Shown one piece after another: positions 1 to 4,736 of a DNA stretch of 5,398 bases (position 1 is its first letter; every line of letters begins with the position of its first letter). A model generated the notes under the pieces. It made no database searches, was not told where the DNA came from, and saw only the letters and a program-made list of their open reading frames with translations. The stretch spans positions 1 to 5,398 of the forward strand of contig DKJA01000013.1 of assembly GCA_002454505.1 (NCBI GenBank). The letters run 5' to 3'. The position numbers and the translations under genes are program-made. Source of the stretch: Oxalobacteraceae bacterium UBA6704 (GTDB lineage: Bacteria > Pseudomonadota > Gammaproteobacteria > Burkholderiales > Burkholderiaceae_D).

Positions 1-536
1 GGATCGAGCGCCGACGTCGGCTCGTCCAGCAGCAGGACTTCCGGTTCGATAGCGATGGCGCGCGCGATGACGAGCCGCTGCTGCTGGCCGCTGGAGAGCG
101 TGAGCGCGTTCTGCCCCAGCTGATCTTTCACCTCGCCCCACAGCGCCGCGGCACGCAGCGCACGTTCGCACGCCTCGTTCAGGACTCGCCTGTCGCGCAC
201 GCCCTGCAGCCGCAGGCCGTACACCACATTTTCATAAATCGACTTGGGAAACGGATTGGGCCGCTGAAACACCATGCCGATCCGGCGGCGCAGCGCCGAG
301 AGATCCTGCGCCGGCTGCATAATATCGTGGCTGCCCAGCAGAATGTCACCTTCGATACGGCAGCTGTCCACCACATCGTTCATGCGATTAAAACAGCGCA
401 GCAGCGTCGATTTGCCGCAGCCGGAAGGCCCCAGCAGCACGATGAATTCGCCGGCGCCCACTTCGAGGTTCAAGGCTTCGATAACCTTGTTGGTGCCCAG
501 CTGGATATCGAGATTGCGGATGGAGACATTGGACAT
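1..536 (-). CDS. ABC transporter ATP-binding protein, 3' end cut by window: sugar-type (GtsD/MalK) N-terminus joined to PstB-like body
   Basis: The reading frame starts at ATG 536-534, three bases after the stop of the upstream permease, with AAGG in that gene's last codons as a weak ribosome site. It stays open to the left edge (178 complete codons). Seen: Walker A GPSGCGKST (residues 36-44), Q-loop Gln91 in GMVFQRP, signature LSSGQ (147-151), Walker B LLLDE (168-172) and LDEPTSALD. Residues 1 to about 45 (VIEALNLEVGAGEFIVLLG) resemble MalK/UgpC/GtsD sugar-importer ATPases. From residue 47 on (RCFNRMND, RPNPFPKSIYENV, LRLQG, AALWGEVKD, LVIARAIAIEPEV) it is characteristic of PstB, the cytoplasmic ATPase of the PstSCAB phosphate importer. 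By operon position it should power the sugar permeases; by sequence most of it should pair with PstA/PstC. The signature has Ser where the family usually has Gly (LSGGQ). The family assignment of both halves is from memory of the families; ATPase identity is certain, substrate is not. It could be a true recombinant or an assembly join. Confidence 0.85.
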   Translation of the reverse strand, partial: MSNVSIRNLDIQLGTNKVIEALNLEVGAGEFIVLLGPSGCGKSTLLRCFNRMNDVVDSCRIEGDILLGSHDIMQPAQDLSALRRRIGMVFQRPNPFPKSIYENVVYGLRLQGVRDRRVLNEACERALRAAALWGEVKDQLGQNALTLSSGQQQRLVIARAIAIEPEVLLLDEPTSALD

Positions 537-539
537 TCT

Positions 540-1451
540 TTAACCCTTGACTGCGCCGTTGGCGATGCCGCGCACGAACCAGCGGCCGGAGAAGAAGTAC
601 AGCGCGAGCGGCACCAGCGACGTGAGGATGGTCGCCGCCATGTTGACGTTGTACAGGCGCTCGCCCGTGGTGGTGTTGATGATGTTGTTCAGCTGGACGG
701 TCATCGGCAAGTTGTCCGAGCCGGCAAACACGAGGCCCAATAGAAAATCGTTCCAGATGTTCGTCACCTGCATGATCACGGCGACGACGATCACCGGCTT
801 CGACATCGGCAGCATCAGCTCGAAGAAGATGCGCCAGAAGCCACCGCCGTCGATGCGCGCCGCCTTGAACAGCTCCTGCGGCAGCGACGCGTAGTAGTTC
901 CGGAACAGCAGCGTCATCATCGGCATGCCGAAGATCACGTGGACGACGACGATGCCCGGCAGCGAACTGTAAAGCTCCACGGCGGCCAGCGCGCGTACCA
1001 GCGGGTAGAGCATCACCTGGCCCGGAATGAAGGCGCCCATCATCAGCACGCCGAACAGCAGCCCGGACCCGCGCGGCCGCCAGAACGACAGCGCATAGCC
1101 ATTGACGGCGCCGATCACGATCGACAGGAACACGCTCGGCACCGTGATCTTCACGGAATTCCAGAAGCCGCCGCGGATGCCCTCGCATTCGAGGCCCGTG
1201 CATGCCGCCTGCCATGCGGTGTGCCACGGCGCCAGCGTCGGCGCCATCGGCAGTGCAAAGATATTCCCCAGCCGGATCTCGGCCATCGGCTTCACGGACG
1301 TCACCAGCATCACGTACAGCGGCACCAGGAAGAACAGCGCCGCCATCAGCAGGAAGGCATAGATGCCGATGCGCGCCGGCGTGAACCATGGCTTGCGCGG
1401 CGCCGTGCGCACGGTCGGCATCTGCACGGCGATGTCGATATCGCGCTTCAC
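540..1451 (-). CDS. gtsC: Carbohydrate ABC transporter permease, GtsC/MalG-like (second permease)
   Basis: This 303-residue inner-membrane permease forms, with the preceding gene product, the channel of a binding-protein-dependent sugar importer. Six hydrophobic segments are visible at roughly residues 27-51, 97-120, 129-150, 160-183, 216-240 and 272-290. The cytoplasmic EAA loop that docks on the ATPase lies at about 192-217 (ELFKAARIDGGGFW...ELMLP). The C-terminus WFVRGIANGAVKG is typical of MalG/GtsC-type permeases, which end in (R/K)G-(A/M)-x-G-A-V-K-G. The start is GTG at 1451-1449: it overlaps the upstream stop as GTGA, and AAAGGAG (1464-1458) sits six bases before it. No ATG fits as well. 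The overlap implies translational coupling to the first permease. Length and topology are normal for the family. Glucose/mannose specificity is inferred from resemblance to Pseudomonas GtsC; the substrate is not proven. Confidence 0.93.
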   Translation of the reverse strand: MKRDIDIAVQMPTVRTAPRKPWFTPARIGIYAFLLMAALFFLVPLYVMLVTSVKPMAEIRLGNIFALPMAPTLAPWHTAWQAACTGLECEGIRGGFWNSVKITVPSVFLSIVIGAVNGYALSFWRPRGSGLLFGVLMMGAFIPGQVMLYPLVRALAAVELYSSLPGIVVVHVIFGMPMMTLLFRNYYASLPQELFKAARIDGGGFWRIFFELMLPMSKPVIVVAVIMQVTNIWNDFLLGLVFAGSDNLPMTVQLNNIINTTTGERLYNVNMAATILTSLVPLALYFFSGRWFVRGIANGAVKG

Positions 1452-2335
1452 CGGTGGCTCCTTTGCGCGGCCTTGCTGCGCGCGTAGTACAGCGGCGCGA
1501 CGATCGCCAGCACCGTCAGCAGCAGCACGATCGACGCGGCCGACGCGAGGCCGATATTGGCGCGGCCGAACAGGTAATCCATGATGAACTTGGCCGGCAC
1601 TTCGCTGGCCGTGCCGGGTCCGCCCTGCGTCATCGCGACGACCGCATCGAACAGCTTGACGACCATCACGAACAGCAGGATGAACGCGGTGGACAGCGAT
1701 GGCCACAGCATCGGCAGCACGATCGACACGTACACGCGCCACGTGGGGATGCCGTCGATGCGCGCCGCCTTCCACAATTCCTCGTCGATGCCGCGCAGGC
1801 CGGACAGCAGCAGCGCCATCACCAGGCCGGACGCCTGCCACACGGTGGCGATGACGATCGTGTACAGCACCTTGTCCTGCTGGACGATCCAGTCGAACAC
1901 GAAGCCGTCGAAGCCCAGCTTGCGGGCCACCTGCTGGATGCCCAGCTCGGGATTGAGGATCCACTGCCACACGAGGCCCGTGGCGACGAACGACATCGCA
2001 TACGGATACAGGAACACGGTGCGCAGCGCGCCCTCGCCCGTCACCTTCTGGTCGATGAACACGGCGAGCAGGAAGCCGAGCACGAGGCAGGCGCCAACGA
2101 ACAGCAGGCCGTAGATCGCCAGGTTTTCCAGCGACAGCAGCCAGCGCGAATTGCGGAACAGCCGCTCGTACTGGCCCAGGCCGACGAAGTCGCCGGTCGG
2201 GAAGATGCGCGCCGACGACACCGACACGCGCGCCGTCCACAGCATCGTCAGCACGTAGGCGCCGATGGCGGTCAACGCCATCGGCAGCAATGCAGCGTAA
2301 GCGGCGTAACAGCTGGCGCGGCGTGCGGCTACCAC
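1448..2335 (-). CDS. gtsB: Sugar ABC transporter permease, GtsB/MalF-like (first permease)
   Basis: This 295-residue inner-membrane permease is the partner of the GtsC-like protein. Hydrophobic segments lie at about 11-32, 74-96, 105-125, 157-180, 207-230 and 262-285. The EAA docking loop is ELWKAARIDGIPTW...IVLP at about 186-208. Stretches such as TVFLYPYAMSFVATGLVW, ILNPELGIQ, WQASG and AMTQGGPGTASEVPA match the pattern of GtsB-type glucose importer permeases. The start chosen is GTG at 2335-2333, seven bases inside the end of the substrate-binding-protein gene, with AAGGA (2346-2342) six bases upstream. The frame is open much further upstream, but that extension only shadows the binding-protein gene and gives a non-hydrophobic, Arg-rich sequence. 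An internal ATG (residue 19) lies inside the first membrane segment and would remove part of it. Family and role are well supported; the exact sugar is inferred. Confidence 0.92.
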   Translation of the reverse strand: MVAARRASCYAAYAALLPMALTAIGAYVLTMLWTARVSVSSARIFPTGDFVGLGQYERLFRNSRWLLSLENLAIYGLLFVGACLVLGFLLAVFIDQKVTGEGALRTVFLYPYAMSFVATGLVWQWILNPELGIQQVARKLGFDGFVFDWIVQQDKVLYTIVIATVWQASGLVMALLLSGLRGIDEELWKAARIDGIPTWRVYVSIVLPMLWPSLSTAFILLFVMVVKLFDAVVAMTQGGPGTASEVPAKFIMDYLFGRANIGLASAASIVLLLTVLAIVAPLYYARSKAAQRSHR

Positions 2336-3609
2336 GTGTTGTCCTTCATCGCCTGTACGAAGGCCTGCTGGGCGCGTTCCGGCGTTTCGCTGCGGTTCCA
2401 GTAATTGGTCAGCACGTCCTGCAGCGCGCCGTTCAGGTCCGGGTCGAGCAGCATCTCCGCGTTGGGCAACTGGCGGGCTTTGTCCTGCATGATCTCGATG
2501 CCCATCCGCGCGCACCGGTCCAGCTTCGTCACGTCGACGTCGGGCCGGATCGGGATCGAGCCCTTGCGGGCGCTGAATTCCACCTGCGGACCGGGCGCCG
2601 TCATGATCGACGCAAGCAGCTTCTGCGCCTTCACGACATTGGGCTTGTTCGTTTTCGGGAAGACAAAGGCGTCGCCGGCCACGATGTACGGCGCACTGGC
2701 GCCGAAGCCGGGAAAGCAGCCGAAGTCCTTGCCCGCCACCTGGCCGGCACCGGTGAATTCGCCCTTGGCCCAGTCGCCCATGATCTGCACGCCGGCGCGG
2801 CCCGACACTACGAGCGCGGTGGCATCGTTCCAGTTGCGGCCCGGCGCACCGGCGTCCGTGTAGGCGCGCAGGCTCTTGAATTTGACGAGCACGTCGCGAA
2901 ACGCCGGCGACAGCACGGCCTGCGCATCGCGGTCGCGGTAGACCTTCAGGTACAGTTCCGGCCCGCCGACCAGCGCGAACACGGCGTCGAAGACGATCTT
3001 CTCCTGCCACACCTGGCCGCCGAACGCCAGCGGGATCAGACCAGCCTTCTTCAGGCGGTCGAGCTGGCCGGTGAACTCCTGCCACGTTTTCGGTTCGCTC
3101 CTGATGCCGGCCTTCGCGTAGGCGGCTTTCGAATAGAAGAACCACGCCGGCATGTGGATGTCCACCGGCGCGGCATAGTAATGGCCGTCCTTCTTGATGA
3201 CGTCGATGATCGTCTGCGGAAGGATGGCATCCCAGTTGCCGCGTGCGGCCACGTCGTCGAGATTGTTCAGCAGGCCCTGGTCGACGATGTCGCGGAACTG
3301 CTTGGAGGTGTTGAACTGCGCGGCCACCGGCGCGTTGCCTCCGACGATGCGGTTGATGGTCGACGCGCGCGACTGGTCGGCGCCGGCGACGGCCTGGTCG
3401 ATCCACTGGCCGCCGGCGCGGTTGAACGCCTCGGCGAACTGGCGGATCGCGGCCGACTCGCCGCCGGACGTCCACCAGTGCGACACGGTCGCCTTCAGCG
3501 GCGCCGCCGGCGGGGCCGCAACGGATGCAGCAGCCGCGCCCTGCCCCGCTGCCATCGCCAGCGCCGCCGCGACAGCCGCGCGCCGGGCCGGACTTGTAGC
3601 CTTGTTCAT
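2329..3609 (-). CDS. gtsA: Sugar ABC transporter substrate-binding protein, GtsA-like (periplasmic)
   Basis: This 426-residue periplasmic protein captures sugar and delivers it to the GtsBC-type permeases. The N-terminus (residues 1-40) is a signal peptide: basic MNKATSPARR, an Ala-rich hydrophobic core, then an Ala/Pro-rich c-region; no lipobox Cys is seen. The mature part begins near KATVSHWWTSGGES (39-52), a hallmark of the glucose/mannose branch of the MalE-like family 1 binding proteins. Other family-typical stretches are GGQWIDQAVAG, INRIVGGNAPVAAQFN, LIPLAFGGQVWQEK, GVQIMGDWAKGEF and AYVSIV-like C-terminal helices replaced here by QKLLASIMTAPGPQVEFSARKGSIPIR. The start ATG 3609-3607 has AGGAGA (3619-3614) four bases upstream. 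The open frame extends to an ATG at 3840, but that stretch covers the predicted promoter and operator, so the downstream start is preferred. Length is normal. It is the first gene of the operon. Substrate glucose/mannose is inferred only from family resemblance. Confidence 0.95.
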   Translation of the reverse strand: MNKATSPARRAAVAAALAMAAGQGAAAASVAAPPAAPLKATVSHWWTSGGESAAIRQFAEAFNRAGGQWIDQAVAGADQSRASTINRIVGGNAPVAAQFNTSKQFRDIVDQGLLNNLDDVAARGNWDAILPQTIIDVIKKDGHYYAAPVDIHMPAWFFYSKAAYAKAGIRSEPKTWQEFTGQLDRLKKAGLIPLAFGGQVWQEKIVFDAVFALVGGPELYLKVYRDRDAQAVLSPAFRDVLVKFKSLRAYTDAGAPGRNWNDATALVVSGRAGVQIMGDWAKGEFTGAGQVAGKDFGCFPGFGASAPYIVAGDAFVFPKTNKPNVVKAQKLLASIMTAPGPQVEFSARKGSIPIRPDVDVTKLDRCARMGIEIMQDKARQLPNAEMLLDPDLNGALQDVLTNYWNRSETPERAQQAFVQAMKDNTW

Positions 3610-3613
3610 TTCG

Positions 3614-3619
3614 TCTCCT
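3614..3619 (-). promoter_or_regulatory. Ribosome binding site of the substrate-binding-protein gene
   Basis: AGGAGA on the minus strand lies four bases before ATG 3609. It decides this start over the upstream in-frame ATGs, which lack a comparable site and overlap the promoter. A 7-bp hairpin ends exactly at its 5' side. Confidence 0.8.
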
Positions 3620-3638
3620 GGCGCTGTCGTGCAGCGCC
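3620..3638 (-). promoter_or_regulatory. Leader hairpin abutting the ribosome binding site of gtsA-like gene
   Basis: On the minus strand GGCGCTG-CACGA-CAGCGCC gives a perfect 7-bp GC-rich stem with a 5-base loop, ending one base before AGGAGA. It could stabilise the transcript 5' end or modulate ribosome access. No T-run follows, so it is not a terminator. A functional role is inferred only from position. Confidence 0.4.
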
Positions 3639-3732
3639 TTATTCTGTGCGGATGCTTATGATAGTTGAAACGGGCCGGCTGGCTGAACAGTCTGTTGTTC
3701 CTCCGCCATGTTTCGCTGCGCATCCTGTCGCG

Positions 3733-3750
3733 AGTGGAATCGATTCCACT
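3733..3750. promoter_or_regulatory. LacI-family operator (perfect 18-bp palindrome)
   Basis: AGTGGAATCGATTCCACT is identical to its reverse complement. Its core TGGAATCGATTCCA fits the LacI/GalR-family half-site pattern TGnAAnCGnTTnCA at every fixed position, including the central CG. It lies 11 bases downstream of the predicted -10 box, so it would cover about +6 to +23 of the sugar-importer transcript, a classical repression position. The repressor gene is not in the window. That a sugar-responsive LacI-family protein controls the operon is an inference. Confidence 0.75.
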
Positions 3751-3761
3751 GACATGTGCAG

Positions 3762-3791
3762 AGTCTAGCAGCAGGAAAAATGGTTGGTCAA
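3762..3791 (-). promoter_or_regulatory. Predicted sigma70 promoter of the sugar-importer operon
   Basis: On the minus strand a -35 box TTGACC (3791-3786, five of six to TTGACA) is followed by an 18-base spacer and a -10 box TAGACT (3767-3762, four of six to TATAAT). The transcription start would fall near 3755, giving a leader of about 145 bases before ATG 3609. The region is clearly more AT-rich than the neighbouring genes. The LacI-type palindrome directly downstream supports the placement. The -10 match is modest. Confidence 0.55.
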
Positions 3792-3823
3792 TGATTAATT
3801 TAGTTGGTGGGGAAGCCGGATGC

Positions 3824-3877
3824 AAAACGGGGTGAGGCACTTATTGCAAGCGCAGCTTGCGATAAGTGCCTCACCCC
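3824..3877 (-). terminator. Long hairpin, candidate phaR terminator or REP-like element
   Basis: Positions 3829-3851 and 3855-3877 are inverted copies: 23-base arms with a 3-base loop (GCA) and one non-complementary position, 3845 against 3861. In a plus-strand RNA that pair is U-G, so the stem is unbroken; in a minus-strand RNA it is an A-C mismatch. In the phaR direction the stem is followed by C, G and four T (3827-3824), a weak U-tract. It lies between phaR (ends 3943) and the importer promoter (starts near 3791), so it would insulate the two units. Unusual length for a simple terminator. Confidence 0.55.
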
Positions 3878-3909
3878 GGATTTAATGCGTTGAGGCGAGT
3901 ATCAACCCC

Positions 3910-3938
3910 GGGGACAGGCCCCTGCGGGGACAGTCCCC
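3910..3938. repeat. Tandem GGGGACAG(G/T)CCCC palindromic repeat behind phaR
   Basis: Two 13-base units, GGGGACAGGCCCC (3910-3922) and GGGGACAGTCCCC (3926-3938), are separated by TGC and differ at one base. Each can fold on itself (GGGGA-CAG-TCCCC in the second). They end four bases before the phaR stop codon complement. GGGGnCnG...CCCC palindromes of this kind resemble REP-type extragenic repeats; that they are dispersed in this genome is an inference. They may add to termination or mRNA stability of phaR. Confidence 0.5.
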
Positions 3939-3942
3939 AGCG

Positions 3943-4506
3943 TTACTTCTTCTCGGGGGGCGTGGTGGGTGGCACGGCGAACGGGAAGGCGCTGAACAGC
4001 GACTTGCTCTGGTTCTGCATCTGCTCCTGCATCTGCACGAACAGGCTCTTGCTCTGGTCGATGTAGTTGTTCATCATGCCCTGCATGATGGGCGCCTGCA
4101 CGTTCATGAACTGCGTCCACATCTCGGGGCTGAACGACTTGCCGTCGAAATTGGTGCTGCTCGTGGTGAGCTTGCGCTGGATGTCGGTGAAGGCCTGGAT
4201 GTTCTTTTCCAGGTAGGAGCCCATCATGCCCTGCATCGCGTGGCCGTAGTAGCGGATGATCTGGGCCAGCACGTCGGTGGAGAACATCGGCACGCCGCTG
4301 GCCTCTTCTTCCAGGATGATCTGCAGCAGGATGCTGCGCGTCAGGTCGTCATTCGATTTCGCATCGACGACGGTGAACGTCTCGCTCTCCAGCACGAGCT
4401 GCTTCACGTCCGTCAGCGTGATGTAGGAACTGGTCTGCGTGTCGTAGAGACGGCGATTCGGATACTTCTTGATCAGGCGTTCGGCACTTTTTTTTGCACT
4501 ACTCAT
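3943..4506 (-). CDS. phaR: Polyhydroxyalkanoate synthesis repressor PhaR
   Basis: This 187-residue cytoplasmic DNA-binding protein represses phasin (phaP) and its own gene, and is released when it binds PHA granules or polymer. The N-terminal PHB/PHA accumulation regulator DNA-binding domain spans about residues 10-72 and shows the family signature RLIKKYPNRRLYDT...SYITL and LTRSILLQIILEEE. Two repeats of the second domain (PHB_acc type) follow at about 75-115 (VLAQIIRYYGHAMQGMMGSY) and 128-165 (MQGMMNNYIDQSK). The tail is Gln/Met-rich, then FPFAVPPTTPPEKK. ATG 4506 is chosen because MSSAKKSAERLIKKYPNRR matches the family start. An in-frame ATG at 4584 would put 26 extra residues over a terminator hairpin. 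The ribosome site is weak (GTGGA about six bases upstream). It follows phaC on the same strand after a terminator and own -10 box, so it is likely transcribed mainly by itself. Confidence 0.96.
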   Translation of the reverse strand: MSSAKKSAERLIKKYPNRRLYDTQTSSYITLTDVKQLVLESETFTVVDAKSNDDLTRSILLQIILEEEASGVPMFSTDVLAQIIRYYGHAMQGMMGSYLEKNIQAFTDIQRKLTTSSTNFDGKSFSPEMWTQFMNVQAPIMQGMMNNYIDQSKSLFVQMQEQMQNQSKSLFSAFPFAVPPTTPPEKK

Positions 4507-4521
4507 CACAAGTCCACTTAT

Positions 4522-4533
4522 TGCGCCGCAGCG
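4522..4533. promoter_or_regulatory. Candidate PhaR autoregulatory site in the phaR leader
   Basis: TGCGCCGCAGCG contains TGC-N3-GCA, the core I associate with PhaR targets. It lies 16 bases upstream of the phaR start codon, a position suited to autorepression. The motif is short and expected often in a high-GC genome, so support is weak. Confidence 0.3.
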
Positions 4534-4553
4534 CATCCCCTCGTTTGACTTCG

Positions 4554-4581
4554 AAAAAAAAGCGAACGACAAGTTCGCTTT
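4554..4581 (-). terminator. Intrinsic terminator between phaC and phaR
   Basis: On the minus strand AAAGCGAAC-TTGTC-GTTCGCTTT forms a perfect 9-bp stem with a 5-base loop and runs directly into eight T (4561-4554). It would end phaC transcripts 156 bases after the phaC stop. It also lies downstream of the predicted phaR -10 box and upstream of the phaR start codon, so a transcript from that box would have to read through it. Confidence 0.85.
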
Positions 4582-4599
4582 CACTGTCCCTGCTTATCT

Positions 4600-4605
4600 A
4601 TTATA
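4600..4605 (-). promoter_or_regulatory. -10 box, candidate phaR promoter
   Basis: Perfect TATAAT on the minus strand in an AT-rich intergenic stretch. At 17 bases upstream the hexamer is TGCATT (4628-4623), a poor -35 match, so activity may need an activator or be weak. A start near 4593 gives a leader of about 87 bases that includes the terminator hairpin. Confidence 0.45.
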
Positions 4606-4658
4606 GAGTGAAAAATTCTTGGAATGCACCTGACCTTCCATGAATTCCGCCGTATTGG

Positions 4659-4670
4659 ACCGTTAACGGT
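4659..4670. promoter_or_regulatory. 12-bp perfect palindrome upstream of phaR
   Basis: ACCGTTAACGGT is its own reverse complement and lies about 54 bases upstream of the candidate phaR -10 box. It could be a regulator site. No known family pattern is recognised. Confidence 0.25.
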
Positions 4671-4676
4671 TATTTA

Positions 4677-4687
4677 TTGCAATGCAA
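4677..4687. promoter_or_regulatory. TTGCAATGCAA inverted repeat, candidate PhaR site
   Basis: TTGCA-A-TGCAA is a perfect inverted repeat around one base and contains TGC-N3-GCA. It lies between phaC and the candidate phaR -10 box. PhaR of other bacteria is reported to bind TGC/GCA-type palindromes, so autoregulation through this site is possible, from family knowledge only. Confidence 0.3.
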
Positions 4688-4736
4688 CGGAAGGACTGCC
4701 GAATGAAATTCGCCAGCCCCGCCGTTGTTTCCGCGA

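Noticed and set aside
1388..2404. Long plus-strand open frames opposite the importer genes (also 2290-3768)
   Set aside because: They are His/Arg/Gln-rich antisense shadows produced by the G/C third-position bias of the real minus-strand genes; no start site or family resemblance.
2336..3475. Open frame upstream of the first permease, continuous back to 3475
   Set aside because: Upstream of 2335 it is the binding-protein gene read in another frame: Arg-rich, low-complexity and not membrane-like.
3610..3840. In-frame upstream extension of the binding-protein gene to an ATG at 3840
   Set aside because: It spans the predicted promoter and the LacI-type palindrome, lacks a signal-peptide character, and the ATG at 3609 has a good ribosome site and is followed by a normal signal peptide.
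4513..4523. Ten-base sequence CACTTATTGC shared by the phaR leader and the hairpin at 3836-3845
   Set aside because: Short, with no similarity in the flanks; can be chance.
4507..4584. Upstream ATG at 4584 extending phaR by 26 residues
   Set aside because: The extra residues cover the terminator hairpin and do not match the PhaR family, which begins close to the RLIKKYPNRRLYDT motif.
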